From the NCBI GenBank assembly GCA_963732765.1, contig CAVTAS010000010.1, positions 1,054,001 to 1,118,000 of the forward strand: 64,000 nucleotides of DNA, in the 5' to 3' direction. Both the position numbers and the translations under genes were made by a program. Positions 18,039 to 29,106 of this stretch are shown one piece after another. This DNA is from JANYHF01 sp963732765 (GTDB lineage Bacteria; Pseudomonadota; Alphaproteobacteria; Rhizobiales; Hyphomicrobiaceae). The first letter of the stretch is position 1; each line of letters opens with the position of its first letter. The notes beneath the pieces were generated by a model. That model searched no databases. It saw nothing but the letters and a program-made list of their open reading frames with translations, and was not told the origin of the DNA.

Positions 18039-18560
18039 TCAGCACTTTTTCAGTTGCGCCGTCAGCATATCCACCTGCTTGGAGAATTTCATCACCACAT
18101 CCTGCTGGCAGGCGGAGGTACGCACCGAGATGGTGGCGTTGGCGAACTCGTTCTCGGCATAGAGGCTGTAGCCCTCGGGATCGAGCGCGCCGAGCAGTGT
18201 GCCTTTCAGCTCGTACTTGGTTTCGTGCCAAGTGCCCGAGATGCTGCCGTCTTTCACCGCCCAGGCGCTCACCACCGACAAATCAAGCCCACTGCTGGTG
18301 CAATGGATGGTCTGTTTGACTCGCTCACCGGCCTTGTCGGCGAGATAGACCGCAACGCACTTGAACGGCTCCTTTTTGCCGTTCTTGTACTGCGCTTCGC
18401 CCGGACCGGCCCAACGGCCGATCAGGCTGGTGACCAACTGGCCTGACGTGGGCACGGACGGGGACGTCGTGGCGGCGCCGATGGCGGATGCCGAGGTCAG
18501 CACGGCGGCGGCGGCGATCGCGAAAAGGGCGGCGGTCTTGCCGAGGCGCTGCAACATCAT
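18039..18560 (-). CDS. Secreted protein, paralogue B of a tandem pair
   Basis: The 173-residue product starts at ATG 18560, with AAGGA 7 bases upstream, and has a signal peptide (MMLQRLGKTAALFAIAAAAV) ending near AIGA. Its mature part aligns with paralogue A: LIGRWAGPGEAQY, FKCVAVYL, KQTIHCTSSGLDL, WAVKDGSISGTWHETKYEL, ACQQDVVMKFSKQVD and a terminal KKC. It lies 97 bases upstream of paralogue A in the same direction, so a local duplication is likely. Exported to the periplasm by sequence; role unknown. Confidence 0.78.
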   Translation of the reverse strand: MMLQRLGKTAALFAIAAAAVLTSASAIGAATTSPSVPTSGQLVTSLIGRWAGPGEAQYKNGKKEPFKCVAVYLADKAGERVKQTIHCTSSGLDLSVVSAWAVKDGSISGTWHETKYELKGTLLGALDPEGYSLYAENEFANATISVRTSACQQDVVMKFSKQVDMLTAQLKKC

Positions 18561-18670
18561 GACGAATTCCTTGGTTTCCAAGCGACAACCGTGTGACAGG
18601 TTATTGTGACGAAATCCGGTCACGCGGCCAGACCAGCGTTTTGTCCACAAGGAGTCCACTTCGGCCGCCA

Positions 18671-19252
18671 TCACTCGGCAGCGGTGCGCTTCAATTCCGT
18701 GACCAATTCGGTCAGTTTAATCGAAATCGCGAGCCCTTCCTCGATCGCCACTTTCACGCTGGCGCGTTCGATCACCAGCTTGCTCAATTGCTCCTGGCAC
18801 GCGCCGAAGCGGTGGCACAATTCATCCGGCGCATCGATCCCGCCGTCTTCGATGGCGCGCATGACATCGCCGGTGTGCACCACCGAAGAGCCCAGCACGC
18901 GGGAAATCTCGACCACCATGGATGCGTCGGCAAGGTCGACGCCGAACAGGCCAAACTTCAGCGGCGAGACCGCGATGGCATGGAACTTTGGCGCGGAACG
19001 CAGTGTGCGCTGCAGGCGGCGGAAGATTTCCTGCAGCTGCAGGCAATCGGTTTCCAGATCGCGCAGGATCGCAGAAGGTTTGCGGCGATGCCGGCCCCGT
19101 TCGGGCTGCCGCTCCTGGCCGACAAAGGGAATCACCGCGATGACCGCGATCGCCCCCAGCGCCGACAGCGCGGGCAAAATTACGGCGGCCGGATCGCACG
19201 GCAGTCGCTCGGCGGCGGGATCGGCATCGGCTTTGCGCGGCTCCAAAGTCAT
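18671..19252 (-). CDS. Membrane-anchored protein of unknown function
   Basis: The 193-residue product starts at ATG 19252 preceded by a perfect AGGAGG. One hydrophobic segment (VILPALSALGAIAVIAVIPF, about residues 23-43) is followed by a basic stretch and a long helical cytoplasmic or periplasmic part with heptad-like Leu spacing. Residues near 95-193 include VDLADASMVVEISRVLG and KLVIERASVKVAIEEGLAI. I do not recognise a family. It precedes the two paralogous secreted proteins in the same direction with a gap of 110 bases and may share their transcript. Confidence 0.65.
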   Translation of the reverse strand: MTLEPRKADADPAAERLPCDPAAVILPALSALGAIAVIAVIPFVGQERQPERGRHRRKPSAILRDLETDCLQLQEIFRRLQRTLRSAPKFHAIAVSPLKFGLFGVDLADASMVVEISRVLGSSVVHTGDVMRAIEDGGIDAPDELCHRFGACQEQLSKLVIERASVKVAIEEGLAISIKLTELVTELKRTAAE

Positions 19253-19609
19253 CCTCGCCTCCTTTCTTGTGGAGCGCCGCACTAGCACGCTCTCTATATC
19301 TGTGCGCAACGCTCGAGGTGCTTTTCCCAGGGCACTATTGTCGCGCGCATACATCGTAGTTCCGGCAGCATGCAGTTATCCACATGCTGATGGCAACCAT
19401 GCCAGCGCAACCTGCTATAACTTGCTCAAGCAAAGTGATTCTCCAGTTCGCGTTGGTTCGGGGTGCGTCTGCTTGAAAGGCCTCGTCGCGGCAAGTTCCG
19501 CGGACGGTCTTTTCGGAGAGGCGGCGCAAGCGTTGCGTAACAAGCAAACAGTGATCAACACGGGCTCAACTCTGGGCCCGACATGTCAAGCAAGGCTCAG
19601 GGGGCGTTG
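19253..19609. other. Divergent intergenic region without recognised gene
   Basis: These 357 bases separate a minus-strand membrane protein gene from a plus-strand gene and should hold both promoters. A short palindrome, CGGGCTCAACTCTGGGCCCG, sits near 19561-19580. I see no conserved gene or repeat family member here. Confidence 0.4.
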
Positions 19610-20017
19610 ATGGAGAGGACAGAAGCACTTAATACGCTGCGGCGGGAGTATCAGGCAGATTATCAGAAGGAAATCCGTGCGGCTCGCGACATGCTGGCCA
19701 CCGGAATCCGGCTTCTGCAAGGCACCGAAGGCAGTATCAACTTCGCCGACAAGGTGAGCTTCGTCAGTCTCGGCCAGGCGCGCAAGCGGTTTGTCGATGC
19801 GCTCGGCCCGGCCATCAAGCCGGTGCTGGAAGCCTACTCGCGCGAGTTGGAACGTGAAGCCGCCAGCCTTGGCCTCGATGGCCAGGTGGCGGGCGATGCA
19901 CCGCTGATGGAGAGCCTGCACGACGTGCTGCGCCATCTGCAGCGCGCCGCCGAACCGCAGCAGCAGGCCGTCGGCATGCCGCCGAGCCGCGCCATGGGTG
20001 GCGGACACTACAGCTAA
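19610..20017 (+). CDS. Small helical cytoplasmic protein of unknown function
   Basis: The 135-residue product begins MERTEALNTLRREYQADYQK, is strongly charged and helical, and has a Gln/Pro-rich end (EPQQQAVGMPPSRAMGGGHYS). There is no signal peptide or membrane segment. ATG 19610 follows a GGGGG stretch; an in-frame ATG at 19583 is the alternative. A strong terminator follows 47 bases after the stop. It is convergent with the zeta-toxin-like gene. No family is recognised. Confidence 0.6.
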   Translation: MERTEALNTLRREYQADYQKEIRAARDMLATGIRLLQGTEGSINFADKVSFVSLGQARKRFVDALGPAIKPVLEAYSRELEREAASLGLDGQVAGDAPLMESLHDVLRHLQRAAEPQQQAVGMPPSRAMGGGHYS

Positions 20018-20063
20018 GGCGAGGGCGGATCGGATTGATCCGCTGACGATGCAATCTAACAAA

Positions 20064-20115
20064 GAGCGAGCTTTGTGTGGGGTCCAAGCGGGACCACCCA
20101 GGGCTCGCTTTTTTG
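20064..20115 (+). terminator. Rho-independent terminator after the 19610 gene
   Basis: An outer stem GAGCGAGC / GGCTCGCT encloses an inner stem GGGGTCC / GGGACC and is followed by a run of six T. It points to the plus-strand gene. The zeta-toxin-like gene converges from the other side and ends 37 bases away. Confidence 0.8.
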
Positions 20116-20151
20116 TTTCATGCGTCTGCAGACCAACCGTTCTCGTCGTGC

Positions 20152-20754
20152 CTACTCCGCGCATGCAGGCATGGCGCGGATCGCATCGATGAGCTGGTCC
20201 GGCAGTCCTGTTGTATCGCGCTCAACGGCAATGCAGCCCCTGCGGCCCTCGGCTGAGGTGACCGGATTTGCCTTGGCGTTGTCCAGCACTGTCCAGACAT
20301 CAGCCCGGTCGGCATACGCCGGAAAGTTCGCGATGGCGCGCTGAAACCTGCGCCGCACATCGGGTTCTGCAACGTTGTGGCCGCCTTCGACTACACGGCG
20401 CGCAATGCGAGCAAGGCAGATCTCGGGTGAGCGGACGAAAAACAGCAGCATCCGCACCTGCATGCCGGCTCGGGTGGCCGCTTCCAGGGTGCGAAGATGC
20501 GTGCGACCCGCAAGCGTTGTCTCAATGGAGAACGACACCCGATCCCGGATGAAGTCGCGAGTTCGCACCAACGCCACCCGGGCTGCCGCCTGCTGGGCCG
20601 CCGGAGGATCGAGCGGTGAAAGTCCACGCGCAATCTCATCGAGATTGACAAAATTCACCGAGCCGGAAACCGCCCGGACATGACGGAAGGCATAGGTTGT
20701 CTTGCCAACGCCATTGGGCCCTGCGATCAGCCAGAGGGTGGGCGAGTTTGCCAT
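20152..20754 (-). CDS. Zeta-toxin-like AAA/P-loop kinase
   Basis: The 200-residue product starts MANSPTLWLIAGPNGVGKTT, with a Walker A at about residues 12-20. FVNLDEIARGLSPLDP, FSIETTLAGRTHLRTLEAA, RIARRVVEGGHNVAEPDVRRRF and LDNAKANP complete the pattern of chromosomal zeta-toxin-like nucleotide kinases. True zeta toxins phosphorylate UDP-N-acetyl sugars and block peptidoglycan synthesis; for chromosomal relatives this is not assured. Its ATG lies 2 bases after the gyrB stop, so it is almost surely cotranscribed and coupled with gyrB. No antitoxin gene is visible beside it, which is unusual if it is toxic. Confidence 0.82.
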   Translation of the reverse strand: MANSPTLWLIAGPNGVGKTTYAFRHVRAVSGSVNFVNLDEIARGLSPLDPPAAQQAAARVALVRTRDFIRDRVSFSIETTLAGRTHLRTLEAATRAGMQVRMLLFFVRSPEICLARIARRVVEGGHNVAEPDVRRRFQRAIANFPAYADRADVWTVLDNAKANPVTSAEGRRGCIAVERDTTGLPDQLIDAIRAMPACAE

Positions 20755-20756
20755 CC

Positions 20757-23234
<2,478 letters not shown>

Positions 23235-23431
23235 GGGGGCTTTCCGGAAGGGCCGTGCGACGGCCGGAATCTGATGCAAGTTGTATAGCACGGCGAGGGT
23301 GGAAACCGAAGCGATAGAAGCGCGTCAAATAGGGCATTTCAGCGTTGATTTCCGGGGAGAAAACGCTGTTGCGGGCAGGGCGGAGGAACATAGCCTTTGA
23401 GACGTCAATGGCTGGGCAAAAATGGTCATTT

Positions 23432-23502
23432 GTAGGGGCGGCTTGCGGCCGCCCTCTTCGAGCTTGCCGTGTCGCAAGAGGGCGGCCGCAAGCCGCCCCT
23501 AC
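23432..23502. repeat. Long GTAGGGGCGGC inverted repeat holding the recF stop codon
   Basis: The left arm starts GTAGGGGCGGCTTGCGGCCG at 23432 and the right arm ends CGGCCGCAAGCCGCCCCTAC at 23502. The arms are about 27 bases with a short spacer. The recF stop TAG (plus strand 23499-23501) lies inside the right arm. It shares the GTAGGGGCG head with the repeats at 26133 and 52963 but has a different inner arm. Confidence 0.85.
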
Positions 23503-24635
23503 GCCGCTGTCAACTTCATCACATCCAGAAACTGCGCGTCCCCATCCAGCGCCTGAAACGGCTCGGGATCCGTCCCGGTGAGCCAAGCTTGCGAGCCCAG
23601 CGTCAGCAATTCCGCAAACAGCGCGGTGCGGCGATGCGTATCGAGATGCGCGGCAATCTCGTCCAGCAGCAGGATCGGCGCAATTCCATCCCGGCGCTGG
23701 CGCAGCAGAGTGGCATGGCCGAGGATCAGATTGATCAGCAGCGCCTTTTGCTCGCCGGTGGACGACAGCCGGGCCGGCATCGTCTTGGGCCCGTGGCCGA
23801 CGATCAGGTCCGAGAGATGCGGCCCTTCCAGCGTGCGGCCGGCGGCACGATCGCGCGGGCGCATATCGCGTAAGGTGCGCACATAGGCATCCTCGACGTC
23901 GACGGCGGGACGGGTCGACAGGTCGTCCTCAAGGCGGCCCTCGAGAGCAAGTTGTGCCCATGGGAAGGGCGATTCCGGCGCGGCCGTCCGACGCTCAGCA
24001 ATCGTCGCAATCAGTTGCGCCAGCGCCTCGCGCCGCGCCGCCGCAATGGCGACGCCCATCTCGGCCATCTGCAGCTCGATACCGTTCAGCAGCACAGGGG
24101 AGGCCCCGTCCTCCAGCGCCTTGTTGCGCTGGCGCATGGCGCGCTCGAAATGAGCGGTACGCGTCCGATAGGCGGGATCGAAACCGGCGATGAGTTTGTC
24201 GAGGAAACGCCGGCGTTCCGAGGCGGGGCCGGTGAACAGGCCGTCCATGGCGGGGGTCAGCCAGAGCACTTCGACGTGTTCGGCGAGCGCGGCCGGCGAG
24301 CGGTTATCGCCGTCGATACGCACGATACGGCCGGTCGCGGCGGCAGTCGTCCCGATACGGATGGTTTCCTCGCCCGAATGCACCAGCGCGCTGACGGTCC
24401 AGTCCCCGCCCGCCCCGATGCGCCCCAAATCGGCGTAGGCGGCGCGCCGCAGGCCCGGCCCGGGGGCGAGCAGCGAAACGGCTTCCATGAGGTTGGTTTT
24501 GCCCGCGCCATTGGGGCCGGTGAGCACGATGGGCGCGGGACCGAGTGTGACGTCGAGCGCGGCGTAGCTGCGGAAGTTGGCGAGCGTCAGCCGCTCGACC
24601 CATTGGCCGGTGGTGTTTGAGGCGGTATCGCTCAC
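23499..24635 (-). CDS. recF: DNA replication and repair protein RecF
   Basis: The 378-residue SMC-like ATPase starts at GTG 24635, overlapping the dnaN stop (GTGA). ERLTLANFRSYAALDVTLGP is followed by Walker A GPNGAGKTN. LSSTGEQKALLINLIL is the signature and PILLLDEIAAHLDTHRR the Walker B/D-loop. RecF loads RecA on gaps at stalled forks together with RecO and RecR. The four-base overlap with dnaN indicates translational coupling. Its stop codon lies in an inverted repeat. Confidence 0.96.
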   Translation of the reverse strand: MSDTASNTTGQWVERLTLANFRSYAALDVTLGPAPIVLTGPNGAGKTNLMEAVSLLAPGPGLRRAAYADLGRIGAGGDWTVSALVHSGEETIRIGTTAAATGRIVRIDGDNRSPAALAEHVEVLWLTPAMDGLFTGPASERRRFLDKLIAGFDPAYRTRTAHFERAMRQRNKALEDGASPVLLNGIELQMAEMGVAIAAARREALAQLIATIAERRTAAPESPFPWAQLALEGRLEDDLSTRPAVDVEDAYVRTLRDMRPRDRAAGRTLEGPHLSDLIVGHGPKTMPARLSSTGEQKALLINLILGHATLLRQRRDGIAPILLLDEIAAHLDTHRRTALFAELLTLGSQAWLTGTDPEPFQALDGDAQFLDVMKLTAA

Positions 24636-25762
24636 ACGCGCATCGGCATCAGCACGTAGAGCGCGCCCTCGTCGCTGTCGTCGCGCACGGTGGTCGGCGA
24701 GCCGGCGTCCGAGAGAAACAGCTTCACTGTCGAGCTTTCCAGCTGCGCTGTGATATCGAGCAGATAGCGTGCGTTAAAGCCGATCTCCAGCTTGTCGGCG
24801 TCGTAGTCGACGGGGATCTCTTCGGTCGCGCTGCCGCCGTCGGGATTGGTGACGGACAGCACCAGCTTGCCGGCCTCGATGGCGAGTTTCACCGCACGGC
24901 CGCGCTCGCTCGAGACGGTAGCGACGCGGTCTACCGCATTGGCGAATTCGGCATTGCCGACCATCATGACCTTGTTGTTCGACTGCGGAATGACGCGCTG
25001 ATAATCCGGGAACGTCCCATCGATCAACTTGGAGGTCATGGTGACGTGGTATTGGCCCTTGGGCACCGAGAACTGGATGCGCGTGGTCGAGAGCGACACC
25101 TTCACATCGCCATCGACGGCTTCCAGCAGCTTGTGCACCTCGTTGACGGTCTTGCGCGGCACGATCACGCCGGGCATGCCCTCGGCGCCCTGCGGCGCGT
25201 CGACTTCGATTTGCGCCAGACGGTGCCCGTCGGTGGCGACAGCGCGCAGCACGCTCCGCCCGGCCGATTGCGCGGTGTGCAGATAAATGCCGTTGAGGTA
25301 GTAGCGCGTTTCCTCAGTCGAGATAGCAAATCTGGCCTTCTCGATCAGTCGCTTCAACTCGTGGGCCGGCAACGAGAACTCGTGCGGCATCTCGCCGGCG
25401 CCGATGTCGGGAAACTCGTCGGCGGCCAGCGAGGGCAGTTGGAAGCGCGCATGGCCGCAGCTGAGCTGCACGCGCTCACCGCCGCCCGCCGATTCCAACG
25501 TGATCTGCGCGCCGTCGGCCAGTTTGCGTACGATGTCGTGCAGCAGATGCGCCTGAATGGTGACGGCGCCCGGTTGCGCAACGTCGCCGTGCACGCTTTC
25601 GAGAACCTCGCGTTCAAGGTCGGTGCCCTTCAGCGAAATCGCACCCTCGGTGGCGCGCAGCAGCACGTTCGAGAGGATCGGAATGGTGGTGCGCCGCTCA
25701 ACGACACTCGCGACATGGGACAGGGCTGCAAACAACTGGCTGCGTTCAATCAGCAATCGCAT
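24632..25762 (-). CDS. dnaN: DNA polymerase III beta sliding clamp
   Basis: The 376-residue product is the standard clamp length. It begins MRLLIERSQLFAALSHVASV and shows three clamp repeats, with RTTIPILSNVLLRA, ATDGHRLAQIEV and the terminal segment YVLMPMRV, which matches the conserved last strand. The clamp encircles DNA and tethers the polymerase. recF follows with a four-base overlap. The 407-base gap to dnaA contains a terminator and two inverted repeats, so dnaN probably also has its own promoter. Confidence 0.97.
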   Translation of the reverse strand: MRLLIERSQLFAALSHVASVVERRTTIPILSNVLLRATEGAISLKGTDLEREVLESVHGDVAQPGAVTIQAHLLHDIVRKLADGAQITLESAGGGERVQLSCGHARFQLPSLAADEFPDIGAGEMPHEFSLPAHELKRLIEKARFAISTEETRYYLNGIYLHTAQSAGRSVLRAVATDGHRLAQIEVDAPQGAEGMPGVIVPRKTVNEVHKLLEAVDGDVKVSLSTTRIQFSVPKGQYHVTMTSKLIDGTFPDYQRVIPQSNNKVMMVGNAEFANAVDRVATVSSERGRAVKLAIEAGKLVLSVTNPDGGSATEEIPVDYDADKLEIGFNARYLLDITAQLESSTVKLFLSDAGSPTTVRDDSDEGALYVLMPMRV

Positions 25763-25869
25763 TGATAGGCCTCGGGTGTGAAGGAGGCGCGCGCCGCAGG
25801 GAGGCCCCGCCGGCTCGCTAAATCGTATCGATTCGTTTAGCAGGCGCGCGCGGATGGGCCAAGCGCTTT

Positions 25870-25952
25870 GGGGACATGATGTTCACCTGCAGTCTGACAC
25901 GGCCGACGTTGTAATGCACGGTGCGCGAGCTGCTGATGAACATCATGTCCCC
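25870..25952. repeat. Inverted repeat GGGGACATGATGTTCA between dnaA and dnaN
   Basis: Perfect 16-base arms are at 25870-25885 (GGGGACATGATGTTCA) and 25937-25952 (TGAACATCATGTCCCC), with a 51-base spacer. The arm begins GGGGACA like the AAACGGGGACAGTTTACT family, which suggests a related element type. It lies between the dnaN start and the dnaA terminator. Confidence 0.75.
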
Positions 25953-25956
25953 GAAG

Positions 25957-26000
25957 AAAAATGGACCGGCCCCGCACCCGAAGGCCGGAGACCGGTCCAC
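25957..26000 (-). terminator. Rho-independent terminator downstream of dnaA
   Basis: On the minus strand TGGACCGG pairs with CCGGTCCA and is followed by TTTTT. It lies about 170 bases after the dnaA stop and before dnaN, so dnaA and dnaN are at least partly separate transcription units. Confidence 0.75.
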
Positions 26001-26092
26001 CCTTGCGCCAAGCCCCGACCGAGAGACTATGCCCTCTTCCCCCGGCCTATGCTGGCGCTCCCCGCTAACTGGAACCGAGTCTGTACCGTGTC

Positions 26093-26157
26093 CGGGCGAG
26101 ACAAATCTCGCCCCTGCGACGGAACGCTCGGTGTAGGGGCGAGACTTGTCTCGCCCG
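26093..26157. repeat. GTAGGGGCGAGAC inverted repeat just downstream of dnaA
   Basis: Arms at 26093-26117 and 26133-26157 are 25 bases with two mismatches; each arm is itself a short palindrome around GGGCGAGAC/GTCTCGCCC. A related single palindrome lies at 52961-52992. The right arm ends 12 bases from the dnaA stop. Confidence 0.8.
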
Positions 26158-26169
26158 CTGCCGGGAGCC

Positions 26170-27603
26170 TCAGCCCGCCAACATTTTCTTGAGGTCTTCG
26201 ATCTCGGCCCTGAGGCGCGAGTTGGTTTTCAGCTCACCATCGATCTTGCGGATGGCGTGCAGCACCGTCGTGTGATCGCGGCCGCCGAAGCGTCGGCCGA
26301 TTTCCGGCAGCGAACGCGCGGTCATAGCCTTGGCCAGGAACATACCGATTTGGCGTGGCCAGACGATCGAGCGGTGGCGCCGCTGCGACAGGATATCATT
26401 CTTGCTCACGCCGAAATGCTTTGAGATGACACGCAGGATGTCCTCGACCTTGACGCGCTTGGGCTCGATGCCCCGCATCAGGTCGCGAACGATATACTCC
26501 GCCGTTTCCAAGGTAATTGGCGTGCCGGCAAAATGGCAGGTCGCGTGCAAACGTGTGATGGCGCCGTCAAGTTCACGGCCACCTTCGGTCAGGCGTTCGG
26601 CCAGGAATTCCAGCACGTCGCGGCCGACATGGAAGGTCGGATCGCCAACGCGCTTTTCTTCCAGGCGCCGCTCCAGGATCTTCATGCGCAGATCGTAGTC
26701 GAGCGGGCTGATTTCAACGACGAGGCCGCCCGACAGGCGCGAACGCATGCGATTGTCCAGCGACTCGATTTGCTGCGGGGCCTGCGCGGAAGCCACCACC
26801 ACCTGCTTGCCGTTATCCAGCAAGGCGTTGATCGTATGATCGAATTCTTCGGCCGTACGGTCGCCCTGCAAGAACTCGAGATCGTCGAGCAGCAACAGAT
26901 CGAAGCCGCGCACGCGCTCCTTGAAGCTGATCGAGGCGTCCTTCTTCAGCGCTTCGACGAACTTGTAGCGGAAGCGCTCGGCGGTCAGGTAGACGACCTG
27001 CGCGGTTGGCGACTGGCGCTTCACTTCCCAAGCGATGGCTTGCAACAAGTGAGTCTTGCCCAGCCCGACCGGGGAGTGAATGAACAGCGGATTGAAGCGC
27101 AACGGCTGCTCCAGCACGGTCTCGGCGACCTGCTTGGCGGCGGCCTGGGCGAGACGGTTGGACGCCCCGACCACAAAGGTCTCGAAGGTGGCGCGCTTGT
27201 CGAGCGGCGAACCCTGGAAGCCGTTGGCCTCCGAGGTGCCGTCGTTGCCGCCGCCTGCACCAACCACCGACTGGACCGCACCGGGCATGCCGAACGGCTT
27301 GCGGACCGGCTCGGGCTGGGACACGGGACGGGCGTCGTCTGCGCCCGCGCGGGCCCGGCCGGGCTGACGGATCGAGAGGTTGATGGTCTCGACGCCATCG
27401 ACTTCGGCGCTCAGGCAATCCTTCAAGAGGTCAGCGTAGTGGTTCTGAATCCAATTCTTCAAAAACGGTGTGGCGACCGACAAGCTGACCGCACCATCTT
27501 CCATCGAGACCGGCTCGACACGGGCGAACCAGCTCGTATAGACGTCGTCTCCCAGCGCCGAACGCAGACGCGAGCGCACGCGCTCCCAACGACCGTCCAG
27601 CAT
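26170..27603 (-). CDS. dnaA: Chromosomal replication initiator protein DnaA
   Basis: The 477-residue initiator starts MLDGRWERVRSRLRSALGDD (domain I). A Pro/Gly-rich domain II follows, then the AAA+ core with TFETFVVGASNRLAQAAAKQ, Walker A GLGKTHLLQA and Walker B FDLLLLDDLEFL. The C-terminal DNA-binding domain contains the signature GGRDHTTVLHAIRKID. It binds DnaA boxes and melts oriC. ATG 27603 was picked because it begins at the conserved domain I; it lacks a clear ribosome site. The frame is open to 27777, so a longer N-terminus cannot be excluded. Confidence 0.95.
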   Translation of the reverse strand: MLDGRWERVRSRLRSALGDDVYTSWFARVEPVSMEDGAVSLSVATPFLKNWIQNHYADLLKDCLSAEVDGVETINLSIRQPGRARAGADDARPVSQPEPVRKPFGMPGAVQSVVGAGGGNDGTSEANGFQGSPLDKRATFETFVVGASNRLAQAAAKQVAETVLEQPLRFNPLFIHSPVGLGKTHLLQAIAWEVKRQSPTAQVVYLTAERFRYKFVEALKKDASISFKERVRGFDLLLLDDLEFLQGDRTAEEFDHTINALLDNGKQVVVASAQAPQQIESLDNRMRSRLSGGLVVEISPLDYDLRMKILERRLEEKRVGDPTFHVGRDVLEFLAERLTEGGRELDGAITRLHATCHFAGTPITLETAEYIVRDLMRGIEPKRVKVEDILRVISKHFGVSKNDILSQRRHRSIVWPRQIGMFLAKAMTARSLPEIGRRFGGRDHTTVLHAIRKIDGELKTNSRLRAEIEDLKKMLAG

Positions 27604-28444
27604 CGAGTTCGGGCTTGCCCACCAAAGCGCCGACCACTGGAAGCTTGCTCCCGCCCTGCTCGCGTTCTTGCATATCTCAATACCCCACAAGTTTTTGTTT
27701 GGACGGCTACGCCAAGATCGAAGAAAAGGCCCTCTAGAGCTGCCCGTCCTGGCAGCCCCACCTTGCAGCTTCGACACTGATTACTGGTAAGCTTTTCTCA
27801 GATGCTCGGCACTACTCGACTGACTGCAACGCAACATCCTATTTTCCGCAGAAAGACGCTGTTCGGCGTCTCAACGGTTGTAAGACTTAACGTGTCGCCG
27901 TCAGCGACAATCGAATAGCTTCCATGACCTCGCGGCCAACGGGACCGTGCGTATCGGGCAGAGCCTCTGGCTCCCCCCTGGCCAAATCGGCAGCCCATCT
28001 AGGGCCCCACCGGTTTGCGCCGACAGCCTGCTGCTGCCCCCTGGCGGGAGCAGGCAAGACGCTCGCAGCACCGTCGCCAAAAGCGACAGCTGATGTCAGC
28101 GTCAATTTGTATTGATCAAATTGCGACGCGTAGCTCGCGTCAAAACATAGCTTTGACAACTCCAGAACCCCTCTACTGTCGCGCAGTCGTTCCACATCTC
28201 CTTGACGGAGATCGAACCGACCCTGCCTTCTCACATCCCCAGGACGCTGCCTGGAACGCTTCAGCAATGGCGGACGCCAAAACGATAGAAGCACCCTCGC
28301 TTCCATCCATCGACGCTACGCTACGCACACACTATTTTGAGCTGCTAGCTACAGGGTCAAAGCCGTTTGTCTCAGCCTCGATTTCGACCACTGTATCCCT
28401 TGCCAACAACTCGAGAGGCTCACGCCCCCCGCTGACCAAAACCC
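27604..28444. other. Non-coding region upstream of dnaA
   Basis: About 840 bases between dnaA and the candidate origin. Open frames exist on both strands (for example 27887-28306 minus and 28015-28461 plus) but overlap each other, lack ribosome sites and do not resemble any family. The dnaA promoter must lie here. I identify no specific element. Confidence 0.4.
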
Positions 28445-28824
28445 TACGATCCGGAGGTTAACGAGTTAAGCCGGGGAATTTGTCCGGAACGAGCCACGAA
28501 TTCGTCACATTCGACCCCGGTCGCCCTGTGGAAAACTCTCAACAGGTGTGGAAAAGTCCCTGAAAACAGCGATTTTTCCATGCCCGATAAAATTTCTGGG
28601 GATAGCCGCAAGTCGAACGGGCCGCGACGTGGGATTCCGATTGCAAGAGGTTAACGCGGGCACATTTTGCGGCGGCAATCGGGAGCCTCTGGGAGGGGGT
28701 CAAGTCATTGACTCTCGGTCAATTCAATGGGGACTCAGTACCCTGCCGACTCCACCCCTCCCGACGCTCTTTTTTGACATTTTTGTCACAAGTCAAAAAT
28801 CGCGCCGAGAGCACAAACCGGCGC
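28445..28824. other. Candidate replication origin (oriC) region
   Basis: This gene-free stretch between rpsT and dnaA combines several origin-like features. There are two TGTGGAAAA sites (DnaA boxes TTTTCCACA on the minus strand) 20 bases apart, four GANTC sites within 120 bases (28633, 28710, 28732, 28748), and an AT-rich patch near 28768-28800 (TTTTTTGACATTTTTGTCAC) that could open first. In many alphaproteobacteria the origin lies near dnaA or elsewhere (hemE in Caulobacter), so this is a candidate only. Confidence 0.5.
28527..28555 (-). promoter_or_regulatory. Pair of DnaA-box-like sites
   Basis: TGTGGAAAA occurs at 28527-28535 and 28547-28555, which reads TTTTCCACA on the minus strand. 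This is one base from the E. coli consensus TTATCCACA. The same orientation and 20-base spacing (two helical turns) favour cooperative DnaA binding. They could serve oriC or dnaA autoregulation. Confidence 0.55.
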
Positions 28825-29106
28825 CTAATGTGACGCTGGTGTGGCAGCAAGCTTGCGCACGGCGGCCGTCAGGCGCGCAACCTTGCGGGCGGCGGTGTTC
28901 TTGTGGACAAGGCCCTTCTGCGCCGAGCGGGCCAATGCAGGCTCGGCCAGCTTCATGGCCTCGGCGGCCTTGGTGGCGTCGCCCGCCAGCAATGCGTCCT
29001 CGACCTTGCCAACCTGAGTGCGCATCGCCGAGCGGCGGCTCTTGTTCATTGCGGTGCGCTTGACGGCCCGACGGGTCGCTTTCTTCGCCGATTTGGTATT
29101 TGCCAT
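28825..29106 (-). CDS. rpsT: 30S ribosomal protein S20
   Basis: The 93-residue product starts MANTKSAKKATRRAVKRTAM, is Lys/Arg/Ala-rich and helical throughout (RTQVGKVEDALLAGD, KGLVHKNTAARKVARLT). Length and pattern match S20, which binds 16S rRNA. GGAG lies 8 bases before ATG 29106. Placement just upstream of dnaA is common in alphaproteobacteria. An AT-rich hairpin (TTTTTGAC / GTCAAAAAA on the minus strand) follows and may end the transcript. Confidence 0.96.
   Translation of the reverse strand: MANTKSAKKATRRAVKRTAMNKSRRSAMRTQVGKVEDALLAGDATKAAEAMKLAEPALARSAQKGLVHKNTAARKVARLTAAVRKLAATPASH

Noticed and set aside
25818..26000. 60-codon minus-strand frame between dnaA and dnaN
   Set aside because: It is made entirely of the inverted repeat and the dnaA terminator stem.
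27887..28306. 139-codon minus-strand frame upstream of dnaA
   Set aside because: It overlaps other open frames, lacks a ribosome site and shows no conserved pattern; left as non-coding.
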